Assembly: GCF_900142195.1 (NCBI RefSeq)
Contig: NZ_FRAB01000022.1
Span: 1-64,000, forward strand
Direction: 5' to 3'
DNA from: Paraburkholderia terricola
Lineage (GTDB): Bacteria > Pseudomonadota > Gammaproteobacteria > Burkholderiales > Burkholderiaceae
DNA length: 64,000 bases
Part shown: positions 42,410-50,990 of the stretch, in pieces
Layout of the letters: every line of letters starts with the position of its first letter
Numbering within the stretch: position 1 is the stretch's first letter
Program-made: the position numbers and the translations under genes
The notes under the pieces: model-generated
What the model saw: only the letters and a program-made list of their open reading frames with translations
Databases searched by the model: none
Told to the model about the DNA's origin: nothing

Positions 42410-44758
42410 ATGACCGAATTCAAGGACACTCAGCAACAGCTCTCGAAGTTCCGCGTGCGCGTGGCGGCGGCGGGCGTGTTCGTGTTCGTCTGCTTCGGGC
42501 TGATCGGCTTCCGTTTCCTGTTCCTCCAGGTCTGGCACTACAGCAAGTACTCGCTGCAAGCGGACGAAAACCGCATCTCGGTCGCGCCGATCGTGCCGAA
42601 CCGCGGCATCATCACCGACCGCAACGGCGTGGTGCTGGCCAAGAACTACTCGGCCTACACGCTTGAAATCACGCCGTCGAAGCTGAACGATTCGCTCGAA
42701 AACGTGATCGACAGCCTGGCCACGGTCGTCTCGATCGACGCACGCGACCGGCGCCGCTTCAAGAAGCTGCAGGAAGACTCGAAGAACTTCGAGAGCCTGC
42801 CGATCCGCACCCGCCTCACCGACGACGAAGTCGCGCGCTTCACCGCGCAGCGCTTCCGTTTCCCCGGCGTGGAAGTGCGCGCGCGCCTGTTCCGCCAATA
42901 TCCGCTCGGGCCGACCGCGGCGCACGTGATCGGCTATATCGGCCGGATCTCGCAGCGCGACCAGGAACGCATCGACGACGCCAGCGACCAGAACGACAAG
43001 GACCCGGACCACTACGATCCGCGTCTGGACGCGAACAACTACAAGGGCACCGACTACATCGGCAAGATCGGCGTCGAGCAGAGCTACGAGACCGAGCTGC
43101 ACGGCCAGACCGGTTTCGAGGAAGTCGAAGTCACCGCCGGCGGCCGCCCGGTGCGGACGTTGTCGCGCACCCAGGCGACGCCCGGCAACAACCTCGTGCT
43201 GTCGCTCGATATCGGCTTGCAGCAGGTCGCCGAGCAGGCATTCGCGGGCCGCCGCGGCGCGCTGGTCGCGATCGAGCCGGCCACGGGCGACGTGCTCGCC
43301 TTCGTGTCGGCGCCGAGCTTCGATCCCAATTCGTTCGTCGACGGCATCGATCAGCAAACCTGGGACGAGCTCAACAACTCGCCGGATCACCCGCTTCTGA
43401 ACCGCCCGCTGCACGGCACCTATCCGCCGGGCTCGACCTACAAGCCGTTCATGGCGCTCGCCGCGCTGACGCTGCACAAGCGCACGCCGGGCTGGGGCTT
43501 CCAGGATCCGGGCTCGTACACGTTCGGCGGCCACACGTTCCGCAACGACGTGCGCTCGGGCCAGGGCTGGGTCGACATGAACCGCGCGATCGTGGTGTCG
43601 AACGACACGTATTTCTACATGCTCGCGCACGATCTCGGCGTCAATGCGATCGCCGGCTTCATGAAGCCGTGGGGTTTCGGCCAGATCACCGGCATCGACA
43701 TTTCGGGCGAGGCGCGCGGCATTCTTCCTTCGACCGACTGGAAACGCAAGGCGTATCGCAAGCCCGAGCAGCAACGCTGGTACGAAGGTGAAACGATCAG
43801 CCTCGGCATCGGCCAAGGCTACAACTCGTTCACGATCCTGCAACTCGCTCATGCCACCGCCACGCTTGCGAACAACGGCGTCGTGATGAAGCCGCACCTC
43901 GTGCGCGACGTCGAAAATCCGATCACGAAGGACACGCGCGCGGTCGTGCGCGATCCGACCGACAAGCTCGCCGTGAAGCAATCCGATATCGACATCATCA
44001 AGCGCGCGATGGAAGGCGTCGTGACCAACGGCACGGCGTCGAAACTGTTCATCGGCGCGCCGTATCTGGCGGCCGGCAAGACCGGCACGGCCCAGGTTTA
44101 CTCGCTGCAGGGCGCGAACTACCGCGGCCATGCGACGACCGCCGAGCACCTGCGCGATCACGCGCTCTTCATTGCGTTCGCGCCCGCCGAGCAGCCGAAG
44201 ATCGCGCTCGCGCTGATCGTGGAAAACGGCGGCTGGGGCGCGGAATCCGCCGGTCCGATCGCGCGACGTGTGCTCGATTATTACCTCGTCGGCAAGAACA
44301 AGCCCGGCGCGCAAGCAGCGGCTATCGCGACTGCGGCTTCCGCGACCCAGGATGCCTCCGCGCCCGAAGTGGGCGGCGCACCGGCACCTCAGGATGCGGC
44401 GACGCAGCCGGTCAGGATCGCCGCGGGCTTCACGGCGTTGCCGATGCCGGGCGCGGCTTCTGCGGCAGCGGCGGCTTCTGCCGCGGCGGCGGCATCCGCA
44501 TCGGCGGCGGCATCGGCGGCGGTGGGCTCGTCGGCGCCCGCTGCGACGGGTGCGGGGGCGTCGGCAGCCACGCCCGCGTCCTCCGCCGTAAAGACGCCGC
44601 GCAAACCCCGCGCTCCGCATCCACCCGGTCCGGGTAGCGAGCCGGCGCCGAGCGCCGCCGCACGCCCCGAAGGAAATCCCGTCGCAGAACCGTCGCGGGA
44701 TAACGGCACTCAGCCCACGTCGCCACGCCAGCCGGTTTCCGGCGGCATCGACGAGTAA
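42410..44758 (+). CDS. mrdA: Penicillin-binding protein 2 with long Ala/Pro-rich tail
   Basis: A 782-residue transpeptidase (class B PBP) for cell elongation. It has an N-terminal anchor (about 20-42), a pedestal domain beginning 'RGIITDRNGVVLAKN' and a catalytic domain with SxxK 'STYK' (Ser342-Lys345), SxN 'SND' (397-399) and KTG at 557-559. The enzyme domain ends near residue 625. A ~150-residue Ala/Pro/Ser-rich tail follows ('AAAAASAAAAASASAAASAA...'), making it much longer than E. coli PBP2 (633). ATG 42410 is chosen. It sits between mreD and rodA. Confidence 0.95.
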   Translation: MTEFKDTQQQLSKFRVRVAAAGVFVFVCFGLIGFRFLFLQVWHYSKYSLQADENRISVAPIVPNRGIITDRNGVVLAKNYSAYTLEITPSKLNDSLENVIDSLATVVSIDARDRRRFKKLQEDSKNFESLPIRTRLTDDEVARFTAQRFRFPGVEVRARLFRQYPLGPTAAHVIGYIGRISQRDQERIDDASDQNDKDPDHYDPRLDANNYKGTDYIGKIGVEQSYETELHGQTGFEEVEVTAGGRPVRTLSRTQATPGNNLVLSLDIGLQQVAEQAFAGRRGALVAIEPATGDVLAFVSAPSFDPNSFVDGIDQQTWDELNNSPDHPLLNRPLHGTYPPGSTYKPFMALAALTLHKRTPGWGFQDPGSYTFGGHTFRNDVRSGQGWVDMNRAIVVSNDTYFYMLAHDLGVNAIAGFMKPWGFGQITGIDISGEARGILPSTDWKRKAYRKPEQQRWYEGETISLGIGQGYNSFTILQLAHATATLANNGVVMKPHLVRDVENPITKDTRAVVRDPTDKLAVKQSDIDIIKRAMEGVVTNGTASKLFIGAPYLAAGKTGTAQVYSLQGANYRGHATTAEHLRDHALFIAFAPAEQPKIALALIVENGGWGAESAGPIARRVLDYYLVGKNKPGAQAAAIATAASATQDASAPEVGGAPAPQDAATQPVRIAAGFTALPMPGAASAAAAASAAAAASASAAASAAVGSSAPAATGAGASAATPASSAVKTPRKPRAPHPPGPGSEPAPSAAARPEGNPVAEPSRDNGTQPTSPRQPVSGGIDE

Positions 44759-44768
44759 GGAGAAAGGC

Positions 44769-45917
44769 ATGCAATTCGACAAGCGCGCCTGGCTCGACCG
44801 CATCAAGCGGATGTTCGCGGGCTTCGACCGTCCGCTCGCACTGATCGTGTTCCTGCTGTTGTGCGTCGGCCTCGTCACGTTGTACAGCGCGAGTCTGGAC
44901 GTTCCCGGCCGCGTGGAAGATCAACTGCGCAACATCATGCTGACGTTCCTACTGATGTGGGCGCTTGCCAATGTGCCGCCCACCATGCTGATGCGCTTCG
45001 CCGTCCCGCTTTATACGTTCGGGATCGCGTTACTGGTCGCGGTGGCGTTGTTCGGCCTCACGCGCAAGGGTGCGAAGCGCTGGATCAACGTCGGCGTGGT
45101 GATTCAGCCTTCGGAGATGCTGAAGATCGCCACACCGTTGATGCTCGCGTGGTACTACCAGCGCCGCGAAGGCGTGATGCGCTGGTATGACTATCTGGTC
45201 GGTCTGCTGATTCTCGCGGTGCCGGTCGGACTGATCGCCAAGCAGCCCGACCTCGGCACCGCCGTGCTGGTGTTCGCGGCCGGGTTCTTCGTGATCTACT
45301 TCGCGGGTCTGAGTTTCAAGCTGATCGTGCCGGTGCTGCTTGCCGGGGTGATCGCGGTCGGCTCCATCGCGGCGTTTCAGGACAAGATCTGCCAGCCGCA
45401 AGTGCAGTGGCCGCTCATGCACGACTATCAGAAGCACCGCATCTGCACGCTGCTCGATCCGACCTCCGATCCGCTCGGCAAGGGCTTCCATACGATCCAG
45501 GCGGTGATTGCAATCGGCTCGGGCGGCCCGCTCGGCAAGGGCTGGCTGAAGGGCACGCAGGCGCATCTGGAATTCATCCCCGAGAAGCACACCGACTTCA
45601 TCTTCGCCGTGTTCGCCGAAGAATTCGGGCTGGCGGGAGGGATCGTATTACTCGTCCTGTACATGCTATTGATCGCGCGCGGACTCTATATCGCGGCCAA
45701 TGGAGCCACGCTGTTCGGACGTCTGCTGGCCGGATCGCTGACGATGGCGTTTTTCACCTACGCGTTCGTCAACATCGGCATGGTGAGCGGCATCTTGCCG
45801 GTGGTAGGCGTGCCGTTGCCGTTCATGAGTTACGGCGGCACCGCGCTCACTACGCTGGGGGTCGCGGCCGGCCTGATCATGAACGTCGCGCGACAGAAAC
45901 GGTTGATGCAGAGCTAG
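44769..45917 (+). CDS. mrdB: Rod-shape peptidoglycan glycosyltransferase RodA
   Basis: A 382-residue SEDS-family polymerase with ten predicted helices that makes glycan strands together with PBP2. Motifs include 'GAKRWINVGVVIQPSEMLKIATPLMLAWY', 'KQPDLGTAVLVFAAGFFVIYFAG' with the catalytic Asp, and 'EKHTDFIFAVFAEEFGLAGG' followed by 'PFMSYGGTALTTLGVAAGLIMNV'. It follows mrdA after 10 bases with AAGGAGAAAGGC as ribosome-binding site. It is last in the mre/mrd operon. Confidence 0.97.
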   Translation: MQFDKRAWLDRIKRMFAGFDRPLALIVFLLLCVGLVTLYSASLDVPGRVEDQLRNIMLTFLLMWALANVPPTMLMRFAVPLYTFGIALLVAVALFGLTRKGAKRWINVGVVIQPSEMLKIATPLMLAWYYQRREGVMRWYDYLVGLLILAVPVGLIAKQPDLGTAVLVFAAGFFVIYFAGLSFKLIVPVLLAGVIAVGSIAAFQDKICQPQVQWPLMHDYQKHRICTLLDPTSDPLGKGFHTIQAVIAIGSGGPLGKGWLKGTQAHLEFIPEKHTDFIFAVFAEEFGLAGGIVLLVLYMLLIARGLYIAANGATLFGRLLAGSLTMAFFTYAFVNIGMVSGILPVVGVPLPFMSYGGTALTTLGVAAGLIMNVARQKRLMQS

Positions 45918-45996
45918 CGCTCCAGCGCGCTGGCAACCGCAAACCGATGCGGGCTGTCGCAAACAAAGCGCCGCAACGAATTCGACGAACCGGAAG

Positions 45997-46030
45997 GGGC
46001 GCACCGCAAGGAGCGCCCTGTTTCGTTTAC
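45997..46030 (+). terminator. Probable terminator after mrdB
   Basis: GGGCGC (45997-46002) and GCGCCC (46013-46018) form a 6-bp stem with a 10-base loop, followed by TGTTTCGTTT. It lies between convergent mrdB and the Sel1-repeat gene. The stem is short, so confidence is moderate. Confidence 0.5.
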
Positions 46031-46050
46031 GGCCTCGTTCACTGCAGCGT

Positions 46051-46752
46051 TCACTGCGGTTTCACTTCCTTCCGATCCCGCAACTGCGTGCTGAGCTCCT
46101 GGTACTTGAGCCGCGCCGCCGGATCGCCCTGTGCCGCGGCGGCCGCGTAATAGGCACGCGCCACGTTCAGGTTCTTGTCCACGCCGTCGCCGCCGCGCTC
46201 GTAGAACGAGCCCGTCACGTATTGCGCGGTCATGTCGCCGCCCTCTGCCGCTTTCTTGTACCAGACGAATGCCTGCTTGTTGTCGCGCTCGGTGCCGCGG
46301 CCGTCGAGGAACTGGTTGGCAAGCGCAAGCTCCGCCTGCACGTGCCCTTGCTGCGCGGCCTTCAGGAACCAGCGATGCGCCTCGACCGGATCGCGCCCGA
46401 CGAACTCGCCATCGTCGTACATCTTGCCGTACACGTATTGCGCGTGAGACATGTTGGCGTCGGCGGCCTTGCGCAGCCATTTCTTGCCTTCATCGACGTT
46501 GGCCGGGGTGCCTTCGCCGTTGAGCAGCATCATCGCGTAATTGAACTCGGCGAGCCGGCTGCCGCGCTCGGCGGCCTTGCGGAATTCGGCAAGCGCCGCG
46601 GTCAGATTGCCGGCGTTGTAGTCCGCGACCGCGGTTTGCGTCTCGGCATCGGAAGGCTTCGCGACCCGGTCCTGCGCATGCGCCGCCACGTTCGCCATCA
46701 ACACCGCCGCAATCGCCAGGCGCGCGACGACGCCCTGCACCTTCACCTTCAT
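46051..46752 (-). CDS. Secreted Sel1/TPR-repeat protein
   Basis: A 233-residue protein with a signal peptide (about 1-26, ending 'ANVAAHAQD') and Sel1-like repeats such as 'AEFNYAMMLLNGEGTPANVDEGKKWLRKAADANMSHAQYVYGKMYDDGEFV' and 'AELALANQFLDGRGTERDNKQAFVWYKKAAEGG'. Four to five repeats are seen, the usual scaffold for protein-protein contacts in the periplasm. Partners are unknown. Its ATG overlaps the stop of the upstream aldolase gene (ATGA), an unexpected pairing. Confidence 0.8.
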   Translation of the reverse strand: MKVKVQGVVARLAIAAVLMANVAAHAQDRVAKPSDAETQTAVADYNAGNLTAALAEFRKAAERGSRLAEFNYAMMLLNGEGTPANVDEGKKWLRKAADANMSHAQYVYGKMYDDGEFVGRDPVEAHRWFLKAAQQGHVQAELALANQFLDGRGTERDNKQAFVWYKKAAEGGDMTAQYVTGSFYERGGDGVDKNLNVARAYYAAAAAQGDPAARLKYQELSTQLRDRKEVKPQ

Positions 46753-47531
46753 GACCTCACCTCCTGCAACGCCTGGCGAGTCGCGCGCAACATCCACAAG
46801 ACGTCGGCGGCCAGCGCGATAAAACGAAAACCGGCATCGCGATACTGCCTCGCGCTCACGGCGTCCATGGCGAAAATGCCCGCCGCGATGCCGGCCTTGT
46901 CGGCGGCGCTGACGATGCGCGCCATCGCCGCCTGCACGTCGGCGTGCTTCGAATCGCCGAGATGACCGAGGCTCGCGGCCAGGTCGGCCGGTCCCGCGAA
47001 CAGGCAATCGACGCCTGGGGTCGCCGCGATCTTTTCCACTTCTTCGAGGCTGCGCGCCGACTCGATCTGCACGATGGTCGAGATCTGCGCATTCGCCGTC
47101 TGCACGTAGTCGCGCCGCATGCCGTAGGCTCCCGCCCGCACCATGCCGGCGACGCCGCGCTGACCGTCGAGCGCCTCGGCGCTCGGATATTGCGTGAGAC
47201 GCACGGCATGCGCCGCTTCGTCCGCCGACGCGATATTCGGGAACATCAGCGTGCGCGCGCCGGCATCCAGAACGCGCTTGACGAGCCACGCCTCGGTGGC
47301 CGGCACGCGCACCACCGGCTCGCTCGGCAGATGCGCCGCCGCGATCGCGCGCAATTGCGAAGTAACGTCGCCGCTATCGTTCGGCGCGTGTTCCATGTCG
47401 ATCAGCAACCAGTCGAAACCCGCGTGCGCGAGCGCCTCCGCCGCGGCGTCGCTGCCGAGCGACAGCCACAGGCCGAACAGCGGATCGGCTTCCTTCAACC
47501 GTTGCTTGAGGGGATTGGTGAAAGTGCTCAT
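46749..47531 (-). CDS. HpcH/HpaI family aldolase
   Basis: A 260-residue class II pyruvate-dependent aldolase resembling HpaI (4-hydroxy-2-oxoheptanedioate aldolase) and GarL. 'GFDWLLIDMEHAPND' has the catalytic His48, 'VRVPATE' carries the conserved Arg, 'TIVQIESARSLEEVEKIAA' the metal-binding Glu, and 'CLFAGPADLAASLG' the metal-binding Asp. It cleaves 4-hydroxy-2-oxo acids to pyruvate and an aldehyde. No degradation pathway genes are nearby, so the physiological substrate is open. Confidence 0.87.
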   Translation of the reverse strand: MSTFTNPLKQRLKEADPLFGLWLSLGSDAAAEALAHAGFDWLLIDMEHAPNDSGDVTSQLRAIAAAHLPSEPVVRVPATEAWLVKRVLDAGARTLMFPNIASADEAAHAVRLTQYPSAEALDGQRGVAGMVRAGAYGMRRDYVQTANAQISTIVQIESARSLEEVEKIAATPGVDCLFAGPADLAASLGHLGDSKHADVQAAMARIVSAADKAGIAAGIFAMDAVSARQYRDAGFRFIALAADVLWMLRATRQALQEVRS

Positions 47532-47742
47532 CGGCGCGCTCCGTCACGGCGACGGGATACGTCGTGCGGAAAGCGACTCAGGATGCGGGTGATGCAGTGC
47601 AGGCGAACGCCAGGACTCTCGCGGCCCGGCTGCCTGCTGCGACGCAATGCGGTGACCGGCATGTCTCGCTCCGTATGGTTATCGGAGCGATCATACCGTG
47701 ACAATAACGCGGGGGTTCGGCGTGCGCGATCGGCCTTGGCGC

Positions 47743-48189
47743 TTAATCGCGGACCACGTCGGCCCAGCAATTCGGCGTCTCGTACAGACGCAGCTTGTGC
47801 AGACGCAGATTCACGCCGTAATGCGCGTCGTAGACGTTCGCGAGAATGTCGAACGCGACGGCGGCAAGATTCTCGACAGTAGGGATGCGGTCGAGCACGA
47901 CCGTCTTGTGGCCGGCCATCGTTTCCAGAAAGCCGCGCACCTGCGTATCGCCTTCGTAGACGAGGAACGCATGGTCCCACTTGTCGACCAGATGCTCGAC
48001 GGCGAGCGACTTCACATCGGCGAAGTCCATCACCATGCCGCGGTCGGGCGCGCCTTCGGTGTCGACCAGATCGCCTTGCAGCGTGATTTCGAGCACATAG
48101 CGGTGGCCGTGCAGATTACGGCACTGGCTGCGGTGATCGGGGATGCGGTGACCCGCATCGAATTCGAGTTTTCGTGTAATCGTCAGCAC
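47743..48189 (-). CDS. queD: 6-carboxy-5,6,7,8-tetrahydropterin synthase
   Basis: A 148-residue enzyme of 7-deazaguanine (preQ0/queuosine) synthesis that converts dihydroneopterin triphosphate to 6-carboxytetrahydropterin. Zinc ligands are His14 ('FDAGHRI'), His27 and His29 ('NLHGHRY'), with catalytic Cys23 four residues before His27. 'DRGMVMDFADVK' and 'PTVENLA' are typical. It follows queE after six bases. Confidence 0.93.
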   Translation of the reverse strand: MLTITRKLEFDAGHRIPDHRSQCRNLHGHRYVLEITLQGDLVDTEGAPDRGMVMDFADVKSLAVEHLVDKWDHAFLVYEGDTQVRGFLETMAGHKTVVLDRIPTVENLAAVAFDILANVYDAHYGVNLRLHKLRLYETPNCWADVVRD

Positions 48190-48195
48190 GGCAAG

Positions 48196-48828
48196 TCAGG
48201 GAATGTTCAGATACTTGTGGGTCTGCATCGACAGGCGCCATTGCGGATGGCGTTTGCACCAGTCGATCGCGAGTTTGGTGTTGATGTCGCGCGACGGGCC
48301 GTCCATGGGCTGGACGAGGAAATACTCGAAGTCGAGCTTCGCATAGTCGGACAGGCGCTGGTTGTCCTGCGGAATCACGACCTTCAGTTCGTTGCCCTTG
48401 GTGACGACGAGCGGCGCGCCGGCTTTCGGGCTCACGCAAATCCAGTCGATGGTCTCGAGCACCGGCAGCGAGCCGTTGGTTTCGATGGCGATTTCAAAGC
48501 CGGCCGCATGCAGCGCGTCGACGAAGGGCGGGTCGATCTGCAGCATCGGCTCGCCGCCGGTGCACACCACGAAGCGCTCGCCCTCGCCTTGCGGCCACAG
48601 GGACGCGATCATTTGCACGAGTTCCTCGGCGCTACGGTATTTGCCGCCGTTCTCGCCATCGGTGCCGACAAAATCGGTATCGCAGAAGCGGCACACGGCA
48701 TCCGCACGATCTTCCTCGCGGCCCGACCACAGATTGCAGCCGGCGAACCGGCAGAACACTGCCGGACGCCCGGCGTTCGTGCCCTCGCCCTGCAACGTGT
48801 AGAAGATTTCCTTGACCGCGTAAGTCAT
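48196..48828 (-). CDS. queE: 7-carboxy-7-deazaguanine synthase
   Basis: A 210-residue radical SAM enzyme that makes 7-carboxy-7-deazaguanine from carboxytetrahydropterin. The iron-sulfur cluster cysteines are Cys31, Cys46 and Cys49, an expanded CX14CX2C rather than CX3CX2C, as reported for the Burkholderia multivorans enzyme. 'LQGEGTNAGRPAVFCRFAGCNL' precedes it, and 'VVCTGGEPMLQID' is the SAM-contact block. It is the middle gene of queC-queE-queD. Confidence 0.94.
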   Translation of the reverse strand: MTYAVKEIFYTLQGEGTNAGRPAVFCRFAGCNLWSGREEDRADAVCRFCDTDFVGTDGENGGKYRSAEELVQMIASLWPQGEGERFVVCTGGEPMLQIDPPFVDALHAAGFEIAIETNGSLPVLETIDWICVSPKAGAPLVVTKGNELKVVIPQDNQRLSDYAKLDFEYFLVQPMDGPSRDINTKLAIDWCKRHPQWRLSMQTHKYLNIP

Positions 48829-48966
48829 GCTGCTTTTTGCCTCGTGTTCCTGAAGATGCTGCCTGTTCGCATGCTGCCGTGGCCAGGCGTAGGTGCTGCC
48901 CAGCGCCCCGTATTCAAGTTCGCCGCGCGGCGTATGCCGGCGTGGGCGTTGAAACCAGACCCGGCC

Positions 48967-49698
48967 TCACACCGGCTCGGTGACCTTTTCGCCGGCCAGA
49001 TACGCTTCGTAGCCGCGCTTGCGCAAGCGGCACGCCGGGCATTCGCCGCAACCGAAACCCCACGCATGCAATTCCGCGCGCTCGCCGACGTAGCATGTAT
49101 GCGTTTCAACGCGCACCAACTCGACCAGCTCGTCGCCGCCCAGCTCGTGCGCGAGACGCCACGTGTCCGCCTTGTCGAGCCACATGAGCGGCGTTTCGAG
49201 CAGGAAACGCGAGTCCATGCCGAGGTTCAACGCAACCTGCAATGCCTTCATCGTGTCGTCGCGGCAATCGGGATAGCCGGAAAAATCCGTCTCGCACATT
49301 CCGCCGACCAGCACTTGCAAACCGCGCCGATACGCGATGGCCGCGGCAATCGTCATGAACATCAGGTTACGGCCCGGCACGAACGTATTCGGCAAACCGT
49401 TGGCCGTGGCTTCGATCGCGATTTCGCGCGTCATGGCGGTATCGCTGATCGAGCCCAAGACCGACAAGTCGATCATATGATCGTCGCCGAGGCGCTTCGC
49501 CCACGCCGGAAATGCGCGCGCGACGGCCTGACGGAATCCTTCGCGGCATTCAAGTTCGACGCGATGCCGCTGACCGTAATCGAAGCCGAGCGTCTCGACC
49601 GTTTCGTAGCGTTCGAGCGCCCAAGCGAGGCACGTGGCGGAATCCTGGCCGCCGGAAAACAGCACGAGAGCGCTACGTTTAGCGTCTTTGCGGATCAC
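48967..49698 (-). CDS. queC: 7-cyano-7-deazaguanine (preQ0) synthase
   Basis: A 243-residue ATP-dependent enzyme that turns 7-carboxy-7-deazaguanine into preQ0. The PP-loop is 'LFSGGQDSATCL' (about 13-24), and the zinc cluster has Cys217, Cys220 and Cys223 in 'GCGECPACRLR', with Cys202 upstream. GTG 49698 is chosen to start just before 'KRSALVLFSGGQDS'; the frame continues upstream as Arg/His-rich sequence. It heads the que cluster, 138 bases before queE. QueF, needed for preQ1, is not in the window. Confidence 0.93.
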   Translation of the reverse strand: MIRKDAKRSALVLFSGGQDSATCLAWALERYETVETLGFDYGQRHRVELECREGFRQAVARAFPAWAKRLGDDHMIDLSVLGSISDTAMTREIAIEATANGLPNTFVPGRNLMFMTIAAAIAYRRGLQVLVGGMCETDFSGYPDCRDDTMKALQVALNLGMDSRFLLETPLMWLDKADTWRLAHELGGDELVELVRVETHTCYVGERAELHAWGFGCGECPACRLRKRGYEAYLAGEKVTEPV

Positions 49699-50081
49699 CG
49701 TGAAACTCCGTGAATGATGAGCGCCGCGTCGCGCTGCGCGAGGTGCGCCATGCGAGCAACGCGACGCGTGCCGGCATTGCTGCCGGCCCAAATCAGTATA
49801 GGCCGCGCCTTCCGCGCGCAGAGTCGCTGGGCGTTATACCGATCGTCGGGCGAAAGCTTTGGTGCCAGTTGCCGATTGTCGCCCTGGCCGCTCCCATGCC
49901 GGGTTGCAGCGCAAAAGGTCCGCCCAGAAACGCCAAAGGACTTGGCTGGCGCAGCGGCACTCAGGCGACCCACTCGCATGCAAGTCCTTGAACTGACGCG
50001 ATTTTATCATGCGACGCCGAATACCGCCGCGCCCGTCTCGGCACACCGCGCGTACAGGCCGAAGCAACGAAAGCCCGTCAG
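49699..50081. other. Region between queC and tRNA-Phe terminator
   Basis: About 380 bases that hold the queC promoter. TATACT on the minus strand (near 49797-49802) is a possible -10. I see no preQ1-riboswitch-like pseudoknot and no gene that I can support. Confidence 0.35.
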
Positions 50082-50121
50082 AAAAGGAAAAGCCCCAGGA
50101 ATCTTGCGATTTCCTGGGGCT
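50082..50121 (-). terminator. Intrinsic terminator of tRNA-Phe
   Basis: AGCCCCAGGAA and TTCCTGGGGCT form an 11-bp perfect stem around a 9-base loop. Minus-strand T-rich sequence (TTTCCTTTTC) follows. It lies immediately downstream of the tRNA. Confidence 0.85.
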
Positions 50122-50127
50122 GAATCC

Positions 50128-50203
50128 TGGTGGCCTGGGACGGAATCGAACCATCGACACGCGGATTTTCAATCCGCTGCTCTACCAACTGAGCTACCGG
50201 GCC
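50128..50203 (-). tRNA. tRNA-Phe (GAA)
   Basis: A 76-nucleotide tRNA with encoded CCA. D-arm 'GCTCAGTTGGTAGAGC', anticodon stem-loop 'GCGGATTGAAAATCCGC' with GAA anticodon, and T-arm 'GATGGTTCGATTCCGTC' are all regular. The acceptor stem GGCCCGG / CCAGGCC has one C5-A68 mismatch instead of a Watson-Crick pair. A strong terminator follows. Confidence 0.95.
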
Positions 50204-50300
50204 AACGAAGAACGAAATGATATCAAAGGGTCAGCAGGCGGGCAAGTCCCTTCTCGAAAAATCTGCCCCGAGCGGCCCTCGCGCCGGCCGCAAGGGCTAC

Positions 50301-50990
50301 TTATTCCCCTTTGTTCTTGCCGAGATCGACGCCGAGCTGCTTGAGCTTGCGGTACAGGTGCGTGCGCTCCAGACCGGTTTTTTCGGCGACGCGCGTCATG
50401 CTGCCGTTCTCACGTGCGAGGTGATATTCGAAGTACGCGCGCTCGAAGGCGTCGCGCGCGTCGCGCAACGGGATATCGAACGAAATCGAGGCCGTTTGCG
50501 CAGCCAACGCGCCGCTGCCGATACCGTCCGCGGACAGCATCGGCAACGCGGCCGCCGAAGCCACGGCCGAGGCGCTGACCGGCAACATCGGCTTCGCCGC
50601 CGCGCCGCCGGGCGCACTCGCCGCATTGCCACGCGCGAGGCCCTGCTCGACGGCCTTCAGCAGCTTTTGCAACGCGATCGGCTTCTCGAGAAAATTGAGC
50701 GCGCCGATCTTGGTCGCTTCCACCGCGGTATCGATGGTTGCGTGACCGGACATCATGATCACCGGCATGGTCAGTTGCCCCTGCGCGGCCCACTCCTTGA
50801 GCAACGTCACGCCGTCGGTGTCGGGCATCCAGATGTCGAGCAGCACCAGATCCGGCGCCTGGCGCAAGCGGAACTCGCGCGCTTCCTGCGCGTTTTCCGC
50901 AGCCTCCACGACATGCCCCTCGTCGCTCAGGATCTCCGAGAGCAATTCCCGGATGCCCATTTCATCATCTACCACCAGGATGGTTGCCAT
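50301..50990 (-). CDS. Response regulator with Fis-type HTH (NtrX-like, no AAA+ domain)
   Basis: A 229-residue regulator. The receiver domain has Asp8/Asp9, phosphoacceptor Asp52 ('LLDIWMPDTDG') and Lys103 ('FLEKPI'), closest in sequence to NtrX/NtrC receivers. A ~60-residue Ala/Pro-rich linker replaces the sigma-54-activating AAA+ domain, and the C-terminus is a Fis HTH ('MTRVAEKTGLERTHLYRKLKQLGVDL'). It cannot directly activate sigma-54 polymerase. It starts immediately after the stop codon of the NtrY-like kinase. Confidence 0.9.
   Translation of the reverse strand: MATILVVDDEMGIRELLSEILSDEGHVVEAAENAQEAREFRLRQAPDLVLLDIWMPDTDGVTLLKEWAAQGQLTMPVIMMSGHATIDTAVEATKIGALNFLEKPIALQKLLKAVEQGLARGNAASAPGGAAAKPMLPVSASAVASAAALPMLSADGIGSGALAAQTASISFDIPLRDARDAFERAYFEYHLARENGSMTRVAEKTGLERTHLYRKLKQLGVDLGKNKGE

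Noticed and set aside
42155..44878. 907-codon open frame on the minus strand opposite mrdA
   Set aside because: It mirrors a gene with complete PBP2 motifs. Composition is Arg/Ala/His-rich, with no recognisable domain.
49699..49860. preQ1 riboswitch before queC
   Set aside because: No short A-rich tail with a hairpin typical of the preQ1-I class is seen in front of the queC GTG.
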